Source: Ailurus styani
Lineage: Eukaryota > Chordata > Mammalia > Carnivora > Ailuridae
Reading direction: 5' to 3'
Length of the DNA: 64,000 nt
Assembly: GCA_002007465.1 (NCBI GenBank)
Contig: LNAC01000346.1
Span: forward strand, 1,696,322 to 1,760,321
Shown here: in pieces, positions 56,462 through 64,000 of the stretch
Position numbering within the stretch: position 1 is the first letter of the stretch
Layout: each line of letters opens with the position of its first letter
Translations under genes and position numbers: made by a program
The notes under the pieces: model-generated
What the model was told of the DNA's origin: nothing
The model's database searches: none
Seen by the model: the letters and a program-made list of their open reading frames with translations, nothing else

Positions 56462-56477
56462 ATCTTTTTTCTTATTT

Positions 56478-56612
56478 TTAATTGAAGTACAGTTGACACT
56501 CACTGTTATATTAGTTTCAGCTGTACAATATAGTAATTTGACAAGTAGAAATACTATATGATCTGGTAATTCCACCATTGGATATTTACCCAAAGAAAAT
56601 GGAAATTCTCTT
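56478..56612. mobile_element. L1 piece with strand switch (possible twin priming)
   Basis: 56478-56550 reads as the reverse of an L1 3' UTR (AATTGAAGTACAGTTGACAC, TATTAGTTTCAGCTGTAC). From about 56551 the direction flips: CTATATGATCTGGTAATTCCACC and GATATTTACCCAAAGAAAATGG read as L1 ORF2 end in plus sense. A 5'-inverted L1 on the minus strand would look exactly like this. Confidence 0.55.
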
Positions 56613-56629
56613 CAAAGATTTATTTGACA

Positions 56630-56800
56630 ATTTCTTTTCCTCTGTTATCTTTTCTTTTCTTATCAAACTCCCATTACTTGGATGTTGGAATTTTTGGAAT
56701 GTTCCTCTTAATCTCTTTTCTTATCTGAATATTCCTTTTAGACAGTACTTTTTTTTTTATTACATAGTCTTTTATACTTGTTGGGAAAGACAGTCTTGAC
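56630..56800 (-). mobile_element. old L1M upstream region, minus strand
   Basis: CTTTTCTTATCAAACTCCCATTACTTGG, GTTGGAATTTTTGGAATGTTCC and TCTTAATCTCTTTTCTTATC resemble an L1M segment in reverse. Short and diverged. Confidence 0.45.
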
Positions 56801-57240
56801 TATGCAGTCTTTTGACCTTCACTTGGTCATGTAAGAATGGGCCCTGGGCACAGAACACTTCCTTACCAAGAGATAAAAGGGCCTTCAGAGCCTATGGTGG
56901 GCTTACAGCTTTGTATGGGAATATTTTTCCCTGTTTCAGACTTAATACGTATCCCATCTTTCTGCTTAAGCACATACAACCATGAACCCCACAAACATCC
57001 CCAGTTTTCTGTATTTCAGACTTCATGGAGGAGAGGTTTAAATACTTTTGCTGTAGCTATCTGTATCACCTGCAAAGTGGAAAAGCTGGCCCTGGGGCAC
57101 TGATGTTCTGCAAAGAGCTAAATCTTGTGTACTCCTTTGTACCACGTGCACCTAGTGCGCACGTGGCTCTTAACTGCCAATTAAACTTGCCTAGACAGTT
57201 TGGCCCCTCAGTGAATGATGAGACAAAATCTTTCTAAAAA
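56801..57240 (+). other. LTR-like stretch, unclassified
   Basis: It is unusually GC-balanced for the window and contains AGATAAAAGGGCC (TATA-like, 56870-56882) and GCCAATTAAACTTGCC near the right end, which could be a promoter box and poly(A)-like signal of an LTR. I cannot match it to a family. Two plus frames of 88 and 70 codons overlap here but have no known domain. Confidence 0.25.
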
Positions 57241-58321
57241 TAGTAGTGACTTAATTTTTGAAGTTTCCTTTTTCCCTTTGTACTTTGTTTCCTCTGTTCA
57301 CTAAAATCCATATTGAAGAATCTTTTCAGATATCTGTTCACCATTCGTTGTTTACCTATATTCAAGAGGAGGGGATTCAGCTGTTAGGAACATGTGGGTG
57401 CGGATGGTCAACTATGGGTTTCACTAAAGAGTGACCTGGCTGGGTCATTTTCATTGGAAAATCCCTATATCAGGATCCTTATTGTTTTGCCTTTTGATGT
57501 AGTCAGTCAGATTCTGCAGACTCTTTAGTCTTCTGCCTGGAGTCAATGTTCTGAGAACTAAGGGAAGGAAGATGGCTGGGTTGAGGGGTCATCTAAGCCT
57601 TTTATATAAATATACATACATTTACTGAATGCCTCACACTTGACTATACCTGGTATAGACAAGTTCAGAGATCCTCTACTTTCTTCTCTCCAGAAAATAC
57701 CTCCATTCTTTGTCAGGATGGAACTACAACTTGGCTACTTATAGCAGGATAAATAGACTTTATAATAGACTTTTCACCAATCTTTCCCTCTGCGAATGCC
57801 CTCTCTATTTGACCCACTTCCAGAAATACCTAGGAACAGTAATTTCTGAATTTTGGGGGATTTTGCAGTACAGATTGGGTCTCACCTTTTCTTGCGCACC
57901 GCTGCTTGAAGATTCAGCTTTCTAGCGTCTGTTATCCCAGTTTTTGAAAACAATTTTCTGTCTTATGCTCATCCTATCCTTTTGGATTTATACATTTATG
58001 TCATGTTAGTGGGATTTTATGAGAGTGAAATTAATATTTATATTCAACCCACCAGTACCTGAGATTTTACAGCTATCCATTTTGTGGTAAACATTTCAGA
58101 GTCAAACCATATATCCTAACATATTTTTAATACTTGAAGGGTGTCAAGATCATAATAATATTGACAATACATTTACTAACATCTGAATGACAATTTTTGG
58201 CTCATCTTTGGTTGGATGTTACTAGAAAATATGTCCATCTGATGACTTACATACTGTACTAGCAACACATACATGACATGGTAAACTATGTAGAAGGAAC
58301 TGCATAAAATAGGGTAGAATG
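57241..58321. other. unclassified DNA
   Basis: No named repeat. The 71-codon plus frame at 57710-57925 has no recognised domain. Confidence 0.35.
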
Positions 58322-58380
58322 ATGAATCTATCTGAAAGCAGATAGATCAATCTGAATGATCTATCTGGAAGCAGAGTAAG
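58322..58380. repeat. imperfect local duplication
   Basis: GAATCTATCTGAAAGCAG and GATCTATCTGGAAGCAG occur about 35 bases apart, separated by a palindromic AGATAGATCAATCTGAAT-like spacer. Confidence 0.75.
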
Positions 58381-58392
58381 AATGCAGTAGGC

Positions 58393-58885
58393 ATTGTATT
58401 AATTTGGATTCAGTCAAGAAAACAGAACCACTTGGAGGATTTGGAAAAACAGAAAATATAACCTAGGAATTAGGATTCAAAGAAATTTTAGAAGAACTAG
58501 GGGAGCAAAAGTTCAGGAACAGCAGCTGAAAAGAAGGAAGGAGACACTGACGATCTCAGCTGGAAGCAAAAAAGTGGGTGGTTCTAAAATCTTACAGAGA
58601 AACTATTATAATTCTCAAGAAGATCTGAAAAGGACCCACAAATTCTCTTACTGTGTAGCAGTGAAGTGGTTGATTCTCAAGTACATTCTGAGTCTTCTGT
58701 GAATGTGCAGCCACCTCCAGAGTGTAACTATCTAGCATAATTCTCTTCTGCCTTGCACTAGTGCTCCATTGATTGGCAAACTTCAGTGAAGAACCACAGA
58801 AGGAAAGGGATTCTTATCTGAGGGCAAAGGGAAACTTAAAAATCATTTTAGAAACTGAGTCAGCAACAGACAATCCATAAGAGAT
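58393..58885 (-). mobile_element. ERVL-type LTR, minus strand
   Basis: TGTATTAATTTGGATTCAGTC, AAGAAAACAGAACCACTTGG and later TCTGAGGGCAAAGGGAAAC follow an old ERVL-class LTR read in reverse. It has no internal coding part. Family name uncertain. Confidence 0.5.
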
Positions 58886-59689
58886 ACAAAAAGCTGTATT
58901 TATTCAATTAGGTCCTATGCTTATGGATTTATCTGCTATGGTATCGGTGGAAATCCACAAAGACAGGATACACCTAGAGGGCAGAGATAGACTAAGTAAA
59001 GCTGAGTGAAGGTGAGGTTATAAATATGTCCCTCATATATCAGATTCCACGTAACACATAAAGTGTTCCTACTTTTAAATGTCAATTTTGATAGTATATC
59101 AAAACCAAACCATACCAAATCAAACCAACACAAAACAACTTCTCCTAGCAACATGAAATAAACAGAAAGTCAAATTATCATTCAGAAAGAAAAAAAAAAG
59201 CCATCATCTTACCCCTAAAATATGGGCTATCACTCATCATTAAGCCATGCCATTCACCCACTGACCAAAAACAATCTCACAGAATACTAATCTCAGACAA
59301 AGTTACTCTGAGTCCATAATAAAGTAGGACAAAACAAAGCCTTTTCATTATTTTGCCTAGGCTCAGACAAAAACAAGGTCCTTGTGCCAATCACAAAATA
59401 CCAAATGAGTAACTAAAATGGTTAAATGAGTGACTTTTAGCTAAAATGAATGACTATTCACTCTTCTTTATCAATCATAGCTTCATTCTCATTCCAGTCT
59501 CTTCTTCCTACAAATAAAATGTATTAAATTACCAATAATAAAATTGTCCCACTTTCCTTCCATCATCTAATTTATAGGATACCCCTCGACAATGGTGCTT
59601 CCTTAAACCCTCACCCCAAATCACCGAAGAAGCCCACAAATTTCTATAAAAGATTCTAATACCACCTACTGAGACACCACATGATTACC
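58886..59689. other. unclassified DNA
   Basis: A run of CAAACCAAACC-type repeats lies at 59098-59136. The region 59580-59680 has an LTR-like look (CTATAAAAG at 59644-59652) but cannot be assigned. Confidence 0.3.
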
Positions 59690-59850
59690 CATTTTAATGG
59701 CTAATTTTATATGTCAACTTGACTAGGTGCCCAGTTGTTTGGCCAAACACCAGTCTACAGATGTTACTGTAAAGATATTTTTAAAAGATATTATTAAACT
59801 TCCATCAGTAGATTTTGAACAAAGCAGGTACCCTTTGTAATGTGTGTGAC
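59690..59850 (+). mobile_element. ERVL LTR (MLT2-like) fragment, plus strand
   Basis: TGGCTAATTTTATATGTCAACTTGACTAGG, CCCAGTTGTTTGGCC and ATCAGTAGATTTTGAACAAAGCAGG match the 5' end of the same LTR class as 16125-16575, here in the opposite orientation. Only the 5' third remains. Confidence 0.7.
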
Positions 59851-61705
59851 TTTTGTCTCATGGTATTCTCCCTGTTGCAATGAGTAACAAACTCAATGTG
59901 TCTAAATATATATCTGTGTTCCTGGTGGTCTTGCACTTACAGGTGTCAAGACTGTCCTGTCTTGCTTGAGTTCTCTCATGTAACCAAAACAAAGGGAAGG
60001 ACATCCTGCACCCCTATTTAAGAAAATAAACTGGGAAATTAGTATTTTTTCTTTTTAGTTTTTAACTTATTCTTCTATAAAAAGAGAATGCTGAATATTT
60101 AAAAACTATACAGTTTGTATATTTAACACATTAAAGTCTTCAAACTTATTTAAAATATCAAATCAATTTAAATATATCTTTCTAAAGAAGGTTGTGTGTC
60201 AAATGTTGGTTAATTTCACTTAACAAAATACACATAAGCCTCTTCACTTTGTCAAGCCTAAAGAAAATATTGCCGAGTAGATAAATAGTTAAAACACATA
60301 TGCAACGTTAAAAGTACCTTCCATAAAATTACAGGTTTCTCTCCAAGATCTGTGCTTCTTCCTCTCAAAACATCAGCAATATTACAGGAATAGCACAGCT
60401 TACGGAATTCTGTTTAATGTACTTCCTATGTCTTAGACATCATTTTTCTTTCCTTTACTTGCACTTCCTGTACATGGAATTTGGGCAATTTATAAATTTT
60501 CCACTTTTTCACAGCACATTTAAAGAAATAATTTATGAGGATCTTGAGTGTTAAGGCTTGTGACGAAAATCAATCCTAATGGGAAATTGATGAGTTCATT
60601 TACAACCAGGAAACCATTAAGGAAACTCTGTGTTTCAAGAAATCCCATTTGGTCATATGTTAGTGACCAGTCTGGTGATTAAATCACCCTTTATGTAATT
60701 ATCAGAAAAAGTAACAACATGCTTTTATATATTCATGGTCCTCTGCCACTGTGCCTCCAGCTATGATCTTATTAGCCATTGCAAACAGATCAGGGTCAGA
60801 TATGATCTACATGTGGATGGAAGCATTCCAAGAAAAACCCAGGTGCTACAGGAAGTGATATGGGTGATACAGTAGGTGGTGATCTTTCCTCTGAGTCAGT
60901 TCTGCACCAATTACCCAGCATGGGGCAAGGGAACAGTGCCGTGTGGTGACCTGTCACAAAACTAAGTTCTCTGTGGTGCACAGTTTCTTATAGTTAAATG
61001 AAACATTTTTTAAAATGTCAATTTATTTTGTCTCCCAGGCAAGTTTTTATGTAAAATATCTTGCATCTTTGCTTATTCTCTCCATATCTAACAAGAACTA
61101 TTAAACTATTATCAATTTAAGGAATTTTGGTTTGAGTGCTACTAGTATTCCCAAAGAATCCTCAGGGATCAGGTGACCCAAGCCTTAATTTTATAATTAA
61201 AAAGAAGATCAATATGCCTTAATGGCTATTACAATGAAAATTTCAATGGTTAAGTATCATTACAATAACATTATTGTACAACATATTTGACGCTGATGAG
61301 TTTGCCAGATTTTTTGTGTCCATATTTCTATAAATAAGCCATGCACACAGACCTCAAAACTAGAGAAAGTAACAGATTCTCAATATCTCATTATTATAAA
61401 AAGAAAACTTGTAAGCCATAGTCTATAGGTCTAAGTACACTAATTTCATTGTAAATAAACTTATGACATAAAACTATCAACATTTCAAAATGTCCCATGA
61501 ATTATTATTTATAAGAGTTCAGTGTATTAATTATGATGAAAAACAAATGTCTTTATAGTTTATCTAAATGCCTCTATCTTAATGGTGTCTAGAATCACTT
61601 CTTTTTTGTACAATTATTATAAAGTGACTGAAATTTAAATATCTTATAGCTAATATATTTTTTATGAAAATGGGGCAGTAATACAAAAAATAGGTGATTA
61701 AGATG
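59851..61705. other. unclassified DNA
   Basis: About 1.85 kb with no repeat I can name. The 61-codon minus frame at 60796-60981 lies in a GC-balanced patch but shows no domain. Confidence 0.4.
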
Positions 61706-61720
61706 CTATTAAATATTTTA

Positions 61721-61936
61721 TTTTTTATTTATTTATTTTTTAAAAGATTTTATTTATTTATTTATTTATTTGACACTGAGAAAGCGATTACAAGTAGGCA
61801 GAGAGGCAGGCAGAGAGGAGGAAGCTGGCTCCCTGCTGATCAGCGAGCCTGATGTGGGGCTCGATCCCAGGACCCTGAGATCATGACCTGAGCTGAAGGC
61901 AGAGGTTTTAACCTGCTGAGCCACCCAGGTGCCCCA
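61721..61936 (-). mobile_element. mustelid-type Can-SINE, minus strand
   Basis: The duplication CTATTAAATATTTTA / CTACTAAGTATTTTA lies at 61706-61720 and 61937-61951. The body shows a small deletion in the CT-rich part and an extended (TTTA)n tail on the plus strand. Confidence 0.94.
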
Positions 61937-61951
61937 CTACTAAGTATTTTA

Positions 61952-62579
61952 GCCTTGATTAAATAACAGTAGAATCTTTTGCCATGACCCAATGGAGTCT
62001 GGAAAATGTTTTTACAACTGCATCTGTATCAAATCAAGAATAAATATTACAGAGACATTTTTTCTCTCAATGAGCAGTTATAGCTCCCATTAAAAGGAAT
62101 AGGAAATGCATTTGTAAATCCTTTCTACTTACCAGATCCCAGTATGGAACAGCTAGATGTGTTCTGGTGATAAAGTTCCACACAGAAGGAAAAAGAAACC
62201 CCATATTTGGAAGCTATCTAATTAGAAAAAAAGTTCAATTGCTTTATATTTTATAAAAATGCAACAGTTGAGACTGAGTTAACAAAACATTTTCCTTCTA
62301 AAGCATATCAAGATATATGCTCCTATGAAACAAGGGAATTATTGTAGTCATTTTTTTTACCTAATAATTCCAAATAGCATCATAATTAGGTGAAGCAGAT
62401 TTTAAGCATATGTTATATGCAATAACACAACTTTCCTCTAGAAATATTTAATATATTATTAAGCTGTTGGATTATTTATTCAACTACAGTTTTCATGTAA
62501 GTTTAAAGAATTATGTTGGATTATATACAATTAGTTATAATATATATAATTAGTTGTATCTCTCTGTATAAAATTACTT
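61952..62579. other. unclassified AT-rich DNA
   Basis: No supported feature. Confidence 0.4.
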
Positions 62580-62670
62580 AGAAGAGATTTCATACAGATG
62601 AAGCTACCGAGATTCAGAAAGTTTAAGTAGCTCGGCCAAGGTGAAAAAATGACAGTGTCAAGAATGGGAT
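62580..62670 (-). mobile_element. MIR SINE fragment, minus strand
   Basis: CAGATGAAGCTACCGAGATTCAGAAAG and TTTAAGTAGCTCGGCCAAGG follow the reverse MIR core. Confidence 0.7.
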
Positions 62671-62717
62671 CATATATATTATATATATATATATATATGC
62701 ATGTATGTATGTATGTA
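62671..62717. repeat. (AT)n then (ATGT)n microsatellite
   Basis: A compound run: TATATTATATATATATATATATATAT followed by GCATGTATGTATGTATGTAG. It joins a MIR fragment to an L1 3' end, so it probably arose from the L1 tail. Confidence 0.92.
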
Positions 62718-63165
62718 GTTTGACACACAGTGTTACATTAGTTTCAGGCATACAACATAGTAATTCAACAAGTTTATATACATTCTGCTATGCTTGCCAC
62801 AAGTGTAGCTACCGTCTGTCACTATACAAGGCTATTATAGTACCACTGACTATATTCCCTATGCTGTGCCTTTCATCCCATTACTTATTTACTCCATAAC
62901 TAAAAGCCTGTATCTCCCACTCCTTTTCTCCTATTCTGGCCATCTACTCACCTCCATCCCCTCTGGCAACTGCCAGTTTGTTCTATGTATTTATAGGTTG
63001 GAATCAGCATTTTGTTTGTTTATTCATTTATTTTGTTTTTTAGGTTCTACCTATAAGTGAAATAATATGGCATGTATTTTTCCCTGTCTGACTTGTTTCA
63101 CTTAGCATAATAAGACCCTCTAGATACATTTATGTTGTTGCCAAAAGCAAGATCTCAAGAAATTA
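62718..63165 (-). mobile_element. L1MA-type 3' UTR, minus strand
   Basis: The whole L1 3' UTR pattern is visible in reverse: TACATTAGTTTCAGGCATAC, ACTATATTCCCTATGCTGTGCC, CCCCTCTGGCAACTGCCAG, TTCTACCTATAAGTGAAATAATATGG, TTTCACTTAGCATAATAAG, GATACATTTATGTTGTTGCC. It ends where the SINE at 63177 inserted, and L1 sequence does not resume beyond the SINE. Confidence 0.85.
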
Positions 63166-63176
63166 TATTCAAATTT

Positions 63177-63192
63177 TTTAAAATATTTATTT

Positions 63193-63223
<31 letters not shown>

Positions 63224-63363
63224 TGAGAGGGAAAGAATCTTAAGGAGACTCCCCACTGAGTGCGGAGCCTGCAGCTGGGTTTGATATCATGACCCTGAGA
63301 TCATGACCTGAGCCAAAAGCAAGAGGCAGCCACTGAACTGACTGAGCCACCCAGGCGCTCCTG
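63177..63363 (-). mobile_element. older Can-SINE with long GA run, minus strand
   Basis: The minus strand carries the GAGCGCCTGGGTGGCTCAG head; the (GA)n run at 63196-63224 is expanded. A weak TTCAAA duplication flanks it (63169 and 63367). Confidence 0.9.
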
Positions 63364-63639
63364 GGGTTCAAACCTTCATAGTTACTTGTTAACAAAGGAA
63401 CTGTGAGAACCAACTCAACAGCAGAACTTTCTCTGATGTTTCAATATTGCACTGGACTAAGCTTGAATGCTATTTCCTACAGCAATCTCCAAAAGTAACA
63501 ATGAAGTTGGGAGTCTCAACCGGGTCCCCCATATTGCTCTACCATGTTTCTGTGTTTCATTAATCAGAATGTTTCTCACATTTTCAATTTCCTTTTCAAA
63601 TAATCTCAAATACTTCCTTTCTTAAAACAACCAAGAAAT
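63364..63639. other. unclassified DNA
   Basis: No supported feature. Confidence 0.35.
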
Positions 63640-64000
63640 CAACAAACTAAATAACTAAATAAAATTCAGGTTAAAAAAAGGAAAAAAGACCCAAACTTTT
63701 CCAACTCCACATTCTTCCTCAGCCATTGCCTTCTCTTGCCTGCTTTTCATAACAAGCATTCAAACTTATATCTTTATTTCCTCTTCCATTCACTTGACAT
63801 CTTCAAAACAAAAGTCCTCTCTGCTTCCACCATTCCAGTCAATGGTTTTTAATAAGCTTGATATTGCTATACCAATTTGATTTCTAAAAATATTCTTGTT
63901 TTACTTGAGCTCACAACATTTGACATGTTTGATCATCTCCTGATTCTCTCATTCGACTTATATTATAGCACAGTACTAATTTTCTTTTAGCCACTCGTGT
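63640..64000 (+). mobile_element. L2 LINE reverse-transcriptase fossil, plus strand, cut by window edge
   Basis: From 63901 a frame reads Leu-Leu-Glu-Leu-Thr-Thr-Phe-Asp-Met-Phe-Asp-His-Leu-Leu, which lines up with the conserved L2/CR1 reverse-transcriptase segment '..LLDLSAAFDTVDH..'. Upstream CTCTCTGCTTCCACCATTCCAGTC agrees with the preceding L2 region. The frame is broken upstream, and the element continues beyond the window. Confidence 0.6.

Overview
The window looks like AT-rich, non-coding nuclear DNA from a carnivoran mammal, most likely a mustelid (mink, ferret, marten, otter or badger group). I count 31 tRNA-derived Can-SINE copies. Many are of the form with an A-box arm reading TGGCTCAGTGGGTTAAAG and a 3' part reading CTGCCTACTTGTGATCTCT followed by an (AAATA)n/A-rich tail, which I associate with Mustelidae. 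Others are of the older arctoid type shared with bears and seals. The genus assignment is inference from SINE subfamily memory, not a database search.

I see no convincing protein-coding gene, rRNA, functional tRNA, CpG island or CRISPR-like array. All long open frames are short (156 codons or less), AT-rich, and mostly lie in repeats. The longest, on the minus strand at 48114-48584, sits on an L2 3' region. The window is therefore read as intergenic DNA or the interior of a very large intron.

Layout. 0.4-3.7 kb: SINEs, two MIRs, a 35-bp L1 micro-insertion and an L1 ORF2 fragment. 3.9-6.45 kb: an old L1M on the minus strand carrying four later SINEs. 7.0-14.6 kb: an MLT1-type LTR split by a SINE, SINEs, L2 traces and much unclassified DNA. 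14.6-18.7 kb: a MIR, then a second large L1M (minus) broken by SINEs and an antisense ERVL LTR. 19-24.6 kb: SINEs, L2, and an L1MA-type element (plus) split by a SINE. 24.7-34 kb: a perfect palindrome, a truncated SINE, MIRs, a very short L1 and MaLR-type LTR pieces. 34-39 kb: a repeat-poor tract with a 42-bp-period duplication. 39-48 kb: young SINEs with perfect target duplications, MIRs, L1 and L2 fragments, and (CT)25 and (TA)n microsatellites. 48.5-50.1 kb: a repeat-poor tract that is a reasonable place to look for conserved non-coding sequence. 50-53 kb: L1ME, then an old L1 3' end interrupted by a young 5'-truncated carnivore L1. 54-64 kb: SINEs, (TG)23, a possible twin-primed L1, ERVL LTR pieces, MIR, and an L2 reverse-transcriptase fossil at the right edge.

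The interest here is in insertion history: nested elements with datable order, clean target-site duplications, small local duplications and a regional SINE orientation bias. I did not find an undescribed biological system. Element names come from recall of consensus sequences; boundaries of old elements are approximate.
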